DNA of 64,000 nucleotides from JAOTYV01 sp041557595 (GCA_041557595.1 JBFFGE010000003.1:5242-69241), one strand, 5' to 3'; positions 1 to 9,145 are shown, numbered from the stretch's first letter. Numbers and translations are program-made. The notes: generated by a model not told the origin, from the letters alone.

Positions 1-252
1 CCGGACTGGTATAAATCGCGGGCCTATCGCAGCCGAACCGTTCGCGAACCGCGCGCCATCCTGGCGGAATTCGGCACCGAGTTGCCGGACGATTTCGAAG
101 TCCGGGTGCATGACAGCACCGCCGACCTCCGGTACATCGTTCTGCCGATGCGGCCGGACGGGACGGACGGGATGGACGAGGCGTCGCTGGAGGCGCTGGT
201 CAGCCGGGACTGCATGATCGGCGTATCTCTGCCGCGTCGCCCGAAGGCGTGA
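1..252 (+). CDS. nthA: Nitrile hydratase alpha subunit, C-terminal part
   Basis: This is the last 83 codons of a gene that begins before the window; frame 1 runs from base 1 to a TGA at 250-252. The fragment starts PDWYKSRAYRSR and continues through VREPRAILAEFGTELP to a C-terminal RDCMIGVSLP. This is the typical C-terminal half of the metal-binding alpha subunit of nitrile hydratases, which hydrate nitriles to amides with a non-corrin Co or non-heme Fe centre. The metal-binding Cys cluster lies upstream and cannot be seen. The related gamma subunit of thiocyanate hydrolase shares this fold, so that reading is not fully excluded. No beta subunit follows, so it must lie upstream or elsewhere. 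Confidence 0.82.
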   Translation, partial: PDWYKSRAYRSRTVREPRAILAEFGTELPDDFEVRVHDSTADLRYIVLPMRPDGTDGMDEASLEALVSRDCMIGVSLPRRPKA

Positions 253-295
253 CGGCGCGCCCGCATTTTTACCAGTTGTAAACGCCTTCGCTTCT

Positions 296-910
296 ATGAA
301 GAAGTCCATGCGACTTTTTCGCGCCTTGCTGTGTGTCCTCTTCGCCGCCGCCGTGCTGGGCGGCTGCTACCTGCCGAGCGAATTCAAGGCCGATCTCCGA
401 ATCGCGCCGAACGGCAACTACAATTTCAAATACGAAGGCCTGCTGGTGTATCTGCCGCTGGTGAAGAAGCTGTCGGAGGGCGAGCTCTCGGCGGAAGCGC
501 TGCAAAAAGAAGTGTCGGTGATCGATCGCGATCTCGGTCGCGATTCCGGATTCAAGGAAATCGCCTATATCGACCGCGGCACCTTTCGCGTGCGCTATGC
601 CCGGGTGGGCAACATCGTCCAGGAAAAATCGTTCAATTTCGTGCGCTCGAGCGCGCGGATGCTGTCAATCGAAAGACGCTTGGATGGAACCGTTCACGTG
701 ATCGGCGACAAGCCGAACAAATCGCTCGCCACACAGCTCGCGCGCGGCGGCTTCGTGGTGCGCGGCACGCTGCGCGTCCAGACCGAGGCGCAGGTGGTTC
801 GCCACAACGCCGCGGAAGTGACGGAGGCCGCCGCGAAGCTCTACATCTGGCGGATCGAGGGCGTCGAGCGAAAATCGCCCCGGCTGGTCTTCAACCTGCA
901 GGGCCGCTGA
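296..910 (+). CDS. Predicted lipoprotein of unknown function
   Basis: A 204-aa protein with a short basic N-terminus, a hydrophobic stretch (about residues 7-20) and a lipobox L21-G22-G23-C24, so it should be a lipid-anchored envelope protein. The mature part begins YLPSEFKADLRIAPNGNYNF and looks beta-rich and globular, with no further membrane segment. I do not recognise a named family. A second in-frame ATG at 308 would also leave a normal signal peptide, so the first four residues are uncertain. It is followed after 19 bases by a small membrane protein gene on the same strand. The exported nature is well supported by sequence; the function is unknown. Confidence 0.75.
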   Translation: MKKSMRLFRALLCVLFAAAVLGGCYLPSEFKADLRIAPNGNYNFKYEGLLVYLPLVKKLSEGELSAEALQKEVSVIDRDLGRDSGFKEIAYIDRGTFRVRYARVGNIVQEKSFNFVRSSARMLSIERRLDGTVHVIGDKPNKSLATQLARGGFVVRGTLRVQTEAQVVRHNAAEVTEAAAKLYIWRIEGVERKSPRLVFNLQGR

Positions 911-929
911 CCGCCGGTTCGGTGGTGCG

Positions 930-1367
930 GTGACCGGCGCCGGATATGGCGGGCTGTTCCTCACCGCATTTCTCGCAGCCACGCTCCTGCCCCTGTCCTC
1001 GGAAGCGGTCCTCGCCGCGCTCGCTGCGGCGGAAGGATACGATCTGTACGTGTTGGTCGCCGTGGCGACCGCCGGCAATACGCTCGGCGCGCTGGTCAAT
1101 TGGCTGCTGGGGCGGTTCTGCCTGCACTGGCGCGACCGGCGCTGGTTTCCGGTCGATACGACGCGGCTCGACCGGGCGTCGCACTGGTTTCGGCGCTACG
1201 GCGTCTGGTCGTTATTGCTGGCCTGGATGCCGGTGATCGGCGACCCGCTGACCTTCATTGCCGGATTTCTCGGCATCCGTCTGCGGTATTTCGTGCCCCT
1301 GGTCGCGCTCGGCAAGGCGGCGCGCTACGCCGTCATCGCCGGCCTGGCGCAAGCGCTATTCGGGTAA
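930..1367 (+). CDS. YqaA/DedA-type small membrane protein (VTT domain)
   Basis: A 145-aa inner-membrane protein starting at a GTG (930). Hydrophobic segments lie at about residues 8-32, 41-60, 92-115 and 122-144. The glycine-bearing core (NTLGALVNWLLGR and PVIGDPLTFIAGFLG) is characteristic of the YqaA branch of the DedA/SNARE-associated (VTT) family. Family members are linked to envelope homeostasis and lipid-carrier handling, but the small YqaA type has no settled function. It ends 44 bases before the convergent pckA stop codon. Confidence 0.72.
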   Translation: MTGAGYGGLFLTAFLAATLLPLSSEAVLAALAAAEGYDLYVLVAVATAGNTLGALVNWLLGRFCLHWRDRRWFPVDTTRLDRASHWFRRYGVWSLLLAWMPVIGDPLTFIAGFLGIRLRYFVPLVALGKAARYAVIAGLAQALFG

Positions 1368-1411
1368 GCGCGGCGCCGGGTTCGGGATGCGAAACGGGTA
1401 TCGAACGCGGC

Positions 1412-3007
1412 TTATGCGGCCGCGAAGATTCCGGCCTTCCTGACGTCGTCCTCGACATAGGATTCGAACTGCTTGAAGTTGTTCTCGAAACGGCCGCACA
1501 GATCGCGGGCGGTCGAATCGTAGGCCGTCTTGTCGGACCACGTGGTGCGCGGCTGCAGGACGCCTTCCGGCACGTCCGGGCAGTTTTGCGGCACCAGCAC
1601 GCCGAAATTGGGATCGGGCGCCGCCGCCACTTCGGCCAGCCGGCCGTCCAGCGCGGCCCGGACCATTGCGCGGGTATGTTCGATCTTCATGCGCGAACCG
1701 GTGCCATAGGCGCCGCCGGACCAGCCGGTATTGACCAGCCAGCACTTGGCGCCGGTCTTGCGGATCCGGTCGCCCAGCATCTTGGCGTAGACCGACGGAT
1801 GGCGCGGCATGAACGGCGCGCCGAAGCAGGTCGAGAAGGTAGCTTCCGGCTCGGTAACGCCCTTTTCGGTGCCGGCCACGCGTGCGGTATATCCCGACAG
1901 GAAGTGATACATCGCCTGGTCGGCGCTGAGCCGGCTGATCGGCGGCAGGACACCGAACGCGTCGGCGGTCAGCATGACCACGTTCTCCGGCTGTGCGCCC
2001 ATTCCCCTGGTTTCGATATTCGGGATGAAGTCGATCGGATAGGACGCGCGGGTGTTTTCGGTCAATGAACCGTTGTCCAGGTCGAGCAACCGGGTCGTCG
2101 GGTCCATCACGACGTTTTCCAGGATCGTGCCGAAACGCCGGGTCGTCTCGTAAATTTCGGGTTCGGCCTTGGCCGAGAGGTTGATCACCTTGGCGTAACA
2201 GCCGCCCTCGAAATTGAACACGCCGGTCGCGGACCAGCCGTGCTCATCGTCGCCGATCAGCGTCCGGGTGCCGTCGGCCGATAGAGTCGTCTTTCCGGTG
2301 CCCGACAGGCCGAAGAAGATGCTGACGTCGCCGCCGATGCCGATGTTGGCCGAGCAGTGCATGGGCAGCACGTCGTTTTCCGGCAGGATGTAGTTGAGGT
2401 AGGAAAACACCGATTTCTTGATTTCGCCCGCATAGACGGTGCCGGCGATCAGCACCATTTTTTCGGCGAAATTCATCATCACCGCGCATTCGGAATTGGT
2501 GCCGTCGCGCTCGGGCACCGCCTGAAAATACGGTGCGTTGAGGATGGTGAGGTCGGGCTTGAAATTGGCCAGCTCTTCGCTGCTCGGTTCGATGAACATG
2601 TTGCGCGCGAACAGGCTGTGCCAGGGGCTCTCGGAAACGACCCGGACCGAGATCCGGTAATCCGGATCGGCGCCGGCGAACAAATCCTGCACATACAGCT
2701 TGCGGCCCTGGTAATAGGCGCAAATTTGCCGGCGCATGTTCTCAAAGACTTCCGGAGTCGTCGGCCGATTGATCGGCCCCCACCAGATGTTGTCCTTGCT
2801 CGACGGTTCTTCGACCAGGAACTTGTCGTTCGGCGACCGGCCCGTATGCTTGCCGGTCTCGACGACCAGCGCGCCGCCGGCGGAAATCTGGCCCAATCCG
2901 GCGGCCATTGTCGCTTCGTACAGCGGCGCGGCGCTCAGATTCCAATGCACGCTCTTCGCATTGGTGATGCCGTGGCCTTCCAGGCCGGCTTTATTGATGT
3001 GCTCCAC
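1412..3007 (-). CDS. pckA: Phosphoenolpyruvate carboxykinase (ATP)
   Basis: ATP-dependent PEP carboxykinase, 531 aa, which converts oxaloacetate plus ATP to PEP, CO2 and ADP and commits carbon to gluconeogenesis. Visible motifs are the substrate-binding RSPNDKF (57-63), the P-loop GLSGTGKT (233-240) and the metal-binding LIGDDEHGW (250-258). The start is a GTG at 3007; a GGGAGG ribosome-binding site lies about nine bases upstream, which supports it over internal ATGs. In many alphaproteobacteria pckA lies next to chvI/chvG and is controlled by that pair. Here two unrelated genes (HugZ-like and SCO1) sit between them. Cytoplasmic. Confidence 0.97.
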   Translation of the reverse strand: MEHINKAGLEGHGITNAKSVHWNLSAAPLYEATMAAGLGQISAGGALVVETGKHTGRSPNDKFLVEEPSSKDNIWWGPINRPTTPEVFENMRRQICAYYQGRKLYVQDLFAGADPDYRISVRVVSESPWHSLFARNMFIEPSSEELANFKPDLTILNAPYFQAVPERDGTNSECAVMMNFAEKMVLIAGTVYAGEIKKSVFSYLNYILPENDVLPMHCSANIGIGGDVSIFFGLSGTGKTTLSADGTRTLIGDDEHGWSATGVFNFEGGCYAKVINLSAKAEPEIYETTRRFGTILENVVMDPTTRLLDLDNGSLTENTRASYPIDFIPNIETRGMGAQPENVVMLTADAFGVLPPISRLSADQAMYHFLSGYTARVAGTEKGVTEPEATFSTCFGAPFMPRHPSVYAKMLGDRIRKTGAKCWLVNTGWSGGAYGTGSRMKIEHTRAMVRAALDGRLAEVAAAPDPNFGVLVPQNCPDVPEGVLQPRTTWSDKTAYDSTARDLCGRFENNFKQFESYVEDDVRKAGIFAAA

Positions 3008-3118
3008 TTTAACTTTCCTCCCGTCGGGCCGCCGGGTTGGGCCGAACGGCCTCCCTGGCGATTTTCCATGGTGATTGATATCTGGCGAATGGGGGTGAAA
3101 TCAACTACGTCCTTCAGA

Positions 3119-3877
3119 TTACGACTTATGCCCTGATTCTCTTCGACCTTGCTTGGCGAGCGCGGCCAGTCGCGCGCGCGCCGAAGAGGGATCGAGAACA
3201 GGTTTTTCGAAGGCGATTCGCAAGAATCGTCCCGCGCGCGTCAGATCGATCCCTTCCGGATCGATGCCGCAAAGACGCCAGTCGGTCTCGGTCGATTGCG
3301 CGAGCGCCGCATAGAGCTGGATGGCGTCCGCGTGGTCGGTATTCATGTGATCCAGAATCTCCGGCTCCGCGTTGGCCAGCGCTTCCGCACCATCGGTATC
3401 GTAAAGAAACGCATCGGCGGGCAGCCAATGGATTTCGCCGAAGCCGCCGATCAAATGGGCTCTTTCCGGCGTGACTTCATAGAAATTGAAATCGCCGAAA
3501 TTCGCGTAGGCGGCGGCGCCGGAATGCCGTGCCAGATACCGGCCGGCCAGGCAGTCCTTTCGCGGTCCGTCGGCCAGACGGTGCGCGCGGCCTTGCACCG
3601 TGACGCGGGCCCCGGCCAGCCGGTCCGGGCCCGGCGCGGTGCCGTCGAAGAGCAGGGAAACCCGGTCGTCCTCGGCGATATTCCTGGTGTGATCGGCCAG
3701 GTCGGAGAGCAGCAGGACCGGGTGCGCATCCTGGCCGCAGGCGGTTTCGACCAGAGACGCGTAGGGTCGGCCGTCATGCGTTCGTTCGGCGGTGGCGAGG
3801 GTCGCCGCGCCGGCGCTCCGGATCAGGCGGCGGCAAATGTCGCCCGGGGCGGGCGCGGCAGGGTTCTGCGGGCTCAT
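3119..3877 (-). CDS. HugZ-like pyridoxamine-phosphate-oxidase-fold protein (heme utilisation type)
   Basis: A 252-aa protein with an N-terminal split-barrel flavin/heme-binding domain (about 10-150, including ATLATAERTHDGRPYASLV) and a C-terminal alpha/beta domain (about 160-245, EPEILDHMNTDHADAI) of the DUF2470 type. That pairing is the HugZ/heme-iron-utilisation architecture. HugZ-family proteins bind or degrade heme; some relatives are general FMN-binding proteins, so the exact reaction is inferred only from family. Its ATG shares four bases (ATGA) with the stop of the upstream SCO1 gene, so the two should be cotranslated. A link to respiratory copper/heme metabolism is reasonable inference. 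Confidence 0.78.
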   Translation of the reverse strand: MSPQNPAAPAPGDICRRLIRSAGAATLATAERTHDGRPYASLVETACGQDAHPVLLLSDLADHTRNIAEDDRVSLLFDGTAPGPDRLAGARVTVQGRAHRLADGPRKDCLAGRYLARHSGAAAYANFGDFNFYEVTPERAHLIGGFGEIHWLPADAFLYDTDGAEALANAEPEILDHMNTDHADAIQLYAALAQSTETDWRLCGIDPEGIDLTRAGRFLRIAFEKPVLDPSSARARLAALAKQGRRESGHKS

Positions 3878-4542
3878 GATCTCGATTGTAGCGTGCCCGC
3901 GGCCGCCATGAGCCGGCGCATTTGCGCCGCCATTTCCTTGGGATCGGCGCCGCGCCGGAACAACGTCAGATAACGCCCATCCGGGCCCATGAAATAGACG
4001 AAGCTACTGTGGTCCATCAGATAATCGGTCGCATCGCCAGCCGAATCACCGGACCTGGAGCGCGCATAGAAAACCCGGTAGGCCTTGGCGGCCACGGCGA
4101 TCTCGTCGGCGGTCCCGCTCAGGCCGACCAGACGCGGATGGAACTGCGCGACGTAGTCCGCGAGGAAGTCCGGCGTGTCGCGCGCCGGATCGATGGTGAT
4201 GAACACCGGCTGTATCGCGTCGGCCTGTCCGGCCAGCGCATCCAGCGCCGACCCCATGGTGGCGAGCTCGGTCGGGCATACATCGGGGCAGTACCCGTAT
4301 CCGAAATAGATCAGCATGTAGCGGCCGCGAAAGCTGGCATCGCTGACCCGCCGGCCGCGATGGTCCACGAGGTTGAACGGGCCGCCGATATTCACCGTCG
4401 TCGCCGTCGTACCGGAAACGCGGTTGCCGGATTTGGGGTCGTCGCCGGAAATATTCCGCCAGACGATCCAGGTGGCGATTGCGATCACCACGAGCGCCAC
4501 CAGCATGGCGCCAATGACCGGTAGCGGAGGCTTGGATTTCAT
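3874..4542 (-). CDS. SCO1/SenC copper chaperone for cytochrome oxidase assembly
   Basis: A 222-aa thioredoxin-fold protein anchored by one N-terminal membrane segment (about residues 9-29), the rest facing the periplasm. The copper-binding motif C85-P-D-V-C89 (in FGYGYCPDVCPTE) and the conserved H178 (YLMDHSSF) are all present, so the site is complete. SCO proteins deliver copper to the CuA centre of cytochrome c oxidase or act as thiol reductases. It is the promoter-proximal gene of a two-gene unit with the HugZ-like gene and is divergent from chvI, with about 240 bases between. Confidence 0.9.
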   Translation of the reverse strand: MKSKPPLPVIGAMLVALVVIAIATWIVWRNISGDDPKSGNRVSGTTATTVNIGGPFNLVDHRGRRVSDASFRGRYMLIYFGYGYCPDVCPTELATMGSALDALAGQADAIQPVFITIDPARDTPDFLADYVAQFHPRLVGLSGTADEIAVAAKAYRVFYARSRSGDSAGDATDYLMDHSSFVYFMGPDGRYLTLFRRGADPKEMAAQMRRLMAAAGTLQSRS

Positions 4543-4782
4543 CGCCCTGTCCGGAGGTTGGGGCCGAGACCCTATGATCCGAGATTTGATTTCAACGCTG
4601 CATTAACCAATTTGATATACTGTTGTTTCGGTGGGCCGCGATTAGACAAATCGACGCAGCGCGGCCCCTGCGTGAGTGCATCGAAGTCGCAACAAAGCCG
4701 TGAACGTGCCAAAATGCTGCCATAGACACGGAAGATTGTGGTAGCGCGCCACCAACAGGTACAATTCGGCCAGGAGTTCGTC
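4543..4782. promoter_or_regulatory. Divergent SCO1/chvI intergenic region
   Basis: About 240 bases without a convincing gene, containing the promoters for the SCO1 unit and for chvI. The stretch near 4580-4630 is clearly AT-richer than its surroundings and is the likely promoter core. No confident -35/-10 pair could be assigned by eye. Confidence 0.4.
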
Positions 4783-5481
4783 ATGCAGCAGACGATTGCG
4801 CTTGTCGATGACGACAAGAACATTTTGACGTCCGTGTCGATGGCCCTCGAAGCGGAGGGCTATCACGTGCGGACCTACAACGACGGGGAAGAGGCGCTTC
4901 GCGGGCTGTCGCAACAGCCTGTCGACCTTGCCATTCTCGACATTAAGATGCCGCGCATGGACGGCATGGAGCTGCTGCAGAAACTGCGCAGCGGCAGCAA
5001 TTTGCCGGTCATCTTCCTGACCTCCAAGGACGATGAGGTCGATGAAGTGCTCGGCCTGCGCATGGGTGCGGACGACTATATCAAGAAGCCGTTTTCGCAA
5101 CGGCTGCTGATCGAGCGGATCCGCACCTTGCTGCGCCGTTCAGAACTCGGCGACGAAACGCCGGTCAAGAAGGCGGATGCGGTGTTGGTGCGCGGTCCGC
5201 TGGTGCTCGACACCGAACGGCACTCGTGCTCGTGGGAAGGCCTGGATGTCCAGCTTACCGTAACGGAATTCCTGCTTCTCAAGGCGCTGGCGCAACGGCC
5301 CGGCCATGTCAAAAGCCGCGACCAGTTGATGGATGCGGCGTATGGCGAGAGCATCTACGTCGATGACCGCACCATCGACAGTCATATCAAGCGCCTTCGC
5401 AAGAAATTCCGTCAGGTGGACAACAGCTTTTCGCAAATCGAAACCTTGTACGGGGTGGGGTATCGTTACGGCGAGCAGTAA
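4783..5481 (+). CDS. chvI: Response regulator ChvI
   Basis: An OmpR/PhoB-type response regulator, 232 aa from the ATG at 4783. This start is preferred because a CAGGAG ribosome-binding site lies about seven bases upstream and because the protein then begins [15 protein letters not shown], as in known ChvI proteins. An upstream GTG at 4738 is open but lacks a site. The receiver domain has the acidic pocket DDD (9-11) and phospho-acceptor D53 in [13 protein letters not shown]. The C-terminal winged helix covers about 135-230. ChvI acts with ChvG in envelope, acid and host responses and often on pckA. The kinase gene follows after five bases. Confidence 0.95.
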   Translation: MQQTIALVDDDKNILTSVSMALEAEGYHVRTYNDGEEALRGLSQQPVDLAILDIKMPRMDGMELLQKLRSGSNLPVIFLTSKDDEVDEVLGLRMGADDYIKKPFSQRLLIERIRTLLRRSELGDETPVKKADAVLVRGPLVLDTERHSCSWEGLDVQLTVTEFLLLKALAQRPGHVKSRDQLMDAAYGESIYVDDRTIDSHIKRLRKKFRQVDNSFSQIETLYGVGYRYGEQ

Positions 5482-5486
5482 CCGAT

Positions 5487-7220
5487 ATGGAATATGAGGC
5501 GGCGCTAAAGGCGATTCGAAAAGGCCTGCGCTGGCCGGGCAGTCTGTCTCGCTTGGCCCGGCGTGGCAATCGCGGCCGCCTCGATCCGGCCGGGCGTATC
5601 CAGCCCGCGACGCCGCCGCCGAAAAAGCGGCGCCTGATGTCGCCCCTGACTCGGCGAATCCTGACGGTAAATGTTGTCGCCCTGCTGATCCCGATCGGCG
5701 GGCTTCTTTATGTTGGCCCCTATCGCGATACCTTGATCGACGCGGAGCTCGAATCCCTGCGCAGCCAGGGCGAAATGATCGCCGGCGCGATCGGCGAAAG
5801 CGCGATCGAGATCACGCCGGCGGGCGGCCAGTTCATCGACCTGGAACCCGCCCGCCATATCGTCCGGCGCCTCAGCGCGGCGTCGCGCGTGCGTTCGCGG
5901 CTGTTCCTCAATTCCGGTGAAATGGTCGCGGACAGCAGCCAGCTGCTGGGTGGCCGCTGGGTCGTGCAGGTCGAGGCGCTGCCGCCGCCCCGCGAATCGA
6001 ACTGGGCGCTGGACTGGCTGATCGACAGCATCGATTTCGCCTTGGGATGGTTGTCCTACGGCGAAAAATTGGAGCCGTATCGCGAACGGGCGGACCAGCG
6101 CGCGGATGATTATCCGGAGGTGCAGCGGGCCTTTTCGGGCGAGATCATCGGCGTGGTCCGGTCCGGCGGCACCAGCGGGTACATGCTCACCGTGTCGATC
6201 CCGGTGCAGCGCTACCGTCAGGTGATCGGCGTGCTGTTGCTGGCGAATGACGGCATCGAAATCGAGGCGTCGGTGCGCAATATCCGTCTCACTGTGCTCG
6301 CGGTGTTTGCCGGCGCGTTCGTCATCACCATCCTGCTGTCGCTCTACCTGGCGCGGACGATCGCCCAGCCGGTGCTGCGGCTTGCGGTCGCGGCGGAACG
6401 CGTGCGCCGCGGCTATGGCACCAAGACGGAACGCATTCCCGATTTCACCAACCGGGGCGATGAAATCGGCGAGCTCTCGGGCGCCTTGCGCGAAATGACC
6501 GACGCCTTGCAGCAGCGCATGGATGCTATCGAACGATTCGCCGCCGATGTCAGCCATGAAATCAAGAATCCCCTGACCTCACTGCGCAGCGCGGTCGAAA
6601 CCGCGGCCCGCGTGCCCGATACCCAGCAGCAGCGCCGCCTGATGGCGGTCATTCTGGAAGACGTGCAACGGCTCGACCGGCTGATCACCGACATTTCCAA
6701 CGCGTCGCGGCTGGATTCCGAGTTGAGCCGGGCCGAGACCGAACCGGTGGATATCGGTCGCATGCTGCAGGCTTTGGTGGATATGCACGAAACCACGCGC
6801 GGCCCGGGCACGCCCCGCTTGACGGTGCGGGTACGGAACGAGCGCGCCTTGCGGGTTCAAGGGGTCGAGGACCGGCTGGTTCAGGTGATGCGCAACCTGA
6901 TCGCCAACGCACTGAGTTTCAGCCCCCCCGACGGCGAAATCGTGCTGACGGCGGCACGCATCAAGAATTATGTCGAGGTGGCCATCGAAGACAGCGGGCC
7001 CGGCATACCGGAGGCCAAGGTCAGCGCTATCTTCGACCGTTTCTATACGGAGCGCCCCAAGGGCGAAAAGTTCGGCAAGCATTCCGGGCTCGGTCTGTCC
7101 ATTTCGAAACAGATCATCGAGGCCCATGGCGGCACCATCACCGCCGAGAACCGCCATGCGGACGGCGATCCGGAGACCGTCGCGGGCGCCCGGTTCGTGG
7201 TGCGCCTGCCGGTCGTTTGA
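5487..7220 (+). CDS. chvG: Sensor histidine kinase ChvG
   Basis: A 577-aa membrane kinase paired with ChvI. It has an Arg/Pro-rich cytoplasmic N-terminus (1-50), a first membrane helix (about 56-76), a periplasmic sensor domain, a second helix (about 268-288), then HAMP, HisKA and HATPase domains. The phospho-acceptor is H357 in DVSHEIKNPLTSL. The N box (NLIANALSF), the DSGPGIP box and the GLGLSISKQI box are all intact, so the kinase should be active. In this family a periplasmic repressor such as ExoR can gate activity; no such gene is in the window. Confidence 0.94.
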   Translation: MEYEAALKAIRKGLRWPGSLSRLARRGNRGRLDPAGRIQPATPPPKKRRLMSPLTRRILTVNVVALLIPIGGLLYVGPYRDTLIDAELESLRSQGEMIAGAIGESAIEITPAGGQFIDLEPARHIVRRLSAASRVRSRLFLNSGEMVADSSQLLGGRWVVQVEALPPPRESNWALDWLIDSIDFALGWLSYGEKLEPYRERADQRADDYPEVQRAFSGEIIGVVRSGGTSGYMLTVSIPVQRYRQVIGVLLLANDGIEIEASVRNIRLTVLAVFAGAFVITILLSLYLARTIAQPVLRLAVAAERVRRGYGTKTERIPDFTNRGDEIGELSGALREMTDALQQRMDAIERFAADVSHEIKNPLTSLRSAVETAARVPDTQQQRRLMAVILEDVQRLDRLITDISNASRLDSELSRAETEPVDIGRMLQALVDMHETTRGPGTPRLTVRVRNERALRVQGVEDRLVQVMRNLIANALSFSPPDGEIVLTAARIKNYVEVAIEDSGPGIPEAKVSAIFDRFYTERPKGEKFGKHSGLGLSISKQIIEAHGGTITAENRHADGDPETVAGARFVVRLPVV

Positions 7221-7327
7221 CGGTGGCGATGGTCACGGCGGCCGGACTTGCGCCAAGGAATTAACGCTTGCATCCCTGCCCTTCCGACGGATTGACTTCA
7301 TCTTCAGACGGGCTCAGGCTTTGCGGC

Positions 7328-7756
7328 ATGGAAACTGTCCACGGCACAACCGTTGCAATCGCGGGCGCGGGCGTGTTGCTGCGCGGCCCGTCGGCCAGCG
7401 GCAAATCGGATCTCGCTTTGCGCCTGATCGATGACGGCGCGATGCTTGTTGCGGACGACCGTACGGTGCTGGCGCCGGGTGACGGATCCGTGGTGGCGTC
7501 CGCGCCGCCGTCGATCGCCGGCCGGATAGAGGTGCGCGGCCTCGGCATTGTGCCGGTCGCGGCGATCGATACGGTGCCGTTGCGGCTGGTGGTGGATTTG
7601 ATCGAGCCGGAACGGGCCGAGCGCATGCCGCCGGCGCGCCATGTCGACCTGATGGGGGCGGAGCTTCCGTTGCTGCGCCTCCCCGCGTTTCATGCGTCGA
7701 CCCCCTCGAAGATCAGGCTGGCCCTGCGGGTGCCGGCCGGCGAGATCATACGATGA
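7328..7756 (+). CDS. hprK: HPr kinase/phosphorylase, short alphaproteobacterial form
   Basis: A 142-aa protein containing only the catalytic C-terminal domain of HPr kinase/phosphorylase, with the Walker A motif GPSASGKSD at 20-28 and the acidic ADDR motif after it. The N-terminal domain found in Firmicutes enzymes is absent, as is usual in alphaproteobacteria. It phosphorylates Ser46 of HPr; that serine exists in the HPr encoded 1.4 kb downstream. The start at 7328 is chosen because homology begins there; an ATG at 7268 is in frame but adds an unsupported 20 residues. Its TGA overlaps the rapZ ATG by four bases. Confidence 0.88.
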   Translation: METVHGTTVAIAGAGVLLRGPSASGKSDLALRLIDDGAMLVADDRTVLAPGDGSVVASAPPSIAGRIEVRGLGIVPVAAIDTVPLRLVVDLIEPERAERMPPARHVDLMGAELPLLRLPAFHASTPSKIRLALRVPAGEIIR

Positions 7757-8676
7757 CGTCGACGGACCCGAACGCTCCCAGCGAGAATAGCCTGGTGCTG
7801 GTCACCGGCATGTCGGGCGCCGGGCGAACGACGGCGCTGAAGACCCTGGAAGATCTCGGCTACGAAGCGGTGGATAATTTGCCGCTGTCTCTGTTGGGCG
7901 GGCTCGTCCGGTCGGGTCCGGACATGGGCGGCAAGGGTCCGCGGCGGCCGCTCGCCATCGGCGTGGATATCCGCACCCGCGATTTCGGGGTCGATCCGTT
8001 TATCGATGAACTCGATCGCTTGATCGGCGCGGCGGGACTCGACGTTCGCACCGTGTTCCTGGATTGCGACGACGACTTCCTGCTGCGCCGCTATGCGGAA
8101 ACGCGTCGCCGCCACCCGCTCGATTCCGATCGCCCGGTTCCCGAAATGATCCAGATCGAGCGGCGCTTGCTGTCGCGGTTGCGCGCCCGCGCGGATGTGG
8201 TGATCGACACGACCGGCATGTCGCCCTGGAATCTGCGGGAACGTTTGCGCGATCAATTCATCGGCGATGGCGGCGTCGGCATGAGCCTGTTCGTGACCTC
8301 GTTCGGGTTCCGCTTCGGTGTGCCGCGCGAGGCGGATTTGGTGTTCGACGTCCGGTTCCTCAACAATCCGCACTACGATCCGGCGTTGCGCGACCTCACG
8401 GGCCAAGACCGCGCGGTCCAGGAAGCGGTCGCGGCCGACCGGGATTTCGAAGGGTATTTCGGTGCGGTAACCGGCCTGCTGAAGATCTCTCTGCCGCGCT
8501 ATGCGGAGGAAGGCAAGAGCTACCTGACGATTGCCATCGGGTGCACCGGCGGGCGGCATCGCAGCGTCTTCGTGGCGACGCGCCTTGCGGAATGGCTATC
8601 CGCCAACGGCTGGAGGGTCGGCGTTTCCCATCGCGATATCGACGGCGGCACCGATAGAATTGTGAGCCCGACATGA
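7753..8676 (+). CDS. rapZ: RapZ family RNase adapter / nucleotide-binding protein
   Basis: A 307-aa RapZ/YvcJ-family P-loop protein. The Walker A segment is GMSGAGRTT (19-27), with Arg where Lys is usual. The conserved LEDLGYEAVDNLPLSL follows, and the C-terminal domain contains the typical IGCTGGRHRSVF motif. In Escherichia coli RapZ controls the glmZ/glmS small-RNA circuit, linking to cell-wall precursor supply. In alphaproteobacteria its role is less clear, but it is nearly always encoded with the regulatory PTS, as here. It overlaps hprK by four bases. Confidence 0.92.
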   Translation: MTSTDPNAPSENSLVLVTGMSGAGRTTALKTLEDLGYEAVDNLPLSLLGGLVRSGPDMGGKGPRRPLAIGVDIRTRDFGVDPFIDELDRLIGAAGLDVRTVFLDCDDDFLLRRYAETRRRHPLDSDRPVPEMIQIERRLLSRLRARADVVIDTTGMSPWNLRERLRDQFIGDGGVGMSLFVTSFGFRFGVPREADLVFDVRFLNNPHYDPALRDLTGQDRAVQEAVAADRDFEGYFGAVTGLLKISLPRYAEEGKSYLTIAIGCTGGRHRSVFVATRLAEWLSANGWRVGVSHRDIDGGTDRIVSPT

Positions 8677-8713
8677 TACAACAGCGGCAAGGTTCTCTCG
8701 TGGAGTGCGGGGC

Positions 8714-9145
8714 ATGATCGGCATCGTTCTCGTGACGCATGGCGACCTGGCGGCGGAATTTCTGTCGGCGCTCGAGCATATCGTCGGCGCGCAGCGCAAC
8801 GTGATGACCGTGTGCATCGGCGCCGATGACGATTTGGAGCAGCGCCGGGCGGATATTCTCGACTCGATCACCAGGGCCGATGACGGCGCCGGCGTGGTGC
8901 TGCTGACCGATATGTTCGGCGGCACGCCCTGCAATCTGGCGATTTCGGTGATGGATCAGGCGCAAGTCGAAGTGATTGCGGGGGTAAACCTGCCCATGCT
9001 GGTGCGGTTGGCGTCGATTCGCGACCGGTTGCCGCTGGCCGAGGCGGTCATCAGCGCCCAGGAAGCCGGGCGGAAATACATCAATGTGGCGTCCCGGTTG
9101 CTTGCGGAGCAGGCTGCGCCGGGATCGACGGGGGCAGATGGTTGA
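8714..9145 (+). CDS. PTS EIIA component, mannose/fructose family (regulatory PTS)
   Basis: A 143-aa EIIA-Man-type protein beginning MIGIVLVTHGDLAAEF, with active-site His9. The start at 8714 is chosen because a GGAG motif sits eight bases upstream; a GTG at 8705 is in frame but less likely. No EIIB or EIIC sugar-transport component is nearby, so the protein is probably regulatory: a phosphorylation-state output of the chain EI-HPr-EIIA that informs other systems such as ChvG/ChvI or enzyme regulators. It overlaps the HPr gene by eight bases. Confidence 0.9.
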   Translation: MIGIVLVTHGDLAAEFLSALEHIVGAQRNVMTVCIGADDDLEQRRADILDSITRADDGAGVVLLTDMFGGTPCNLAISVMDQAQVEVIAGVNLPMLVRLASIRDRLPLAEAVISAQEAGRKYINVASRLLAEQAAPGSTGADG

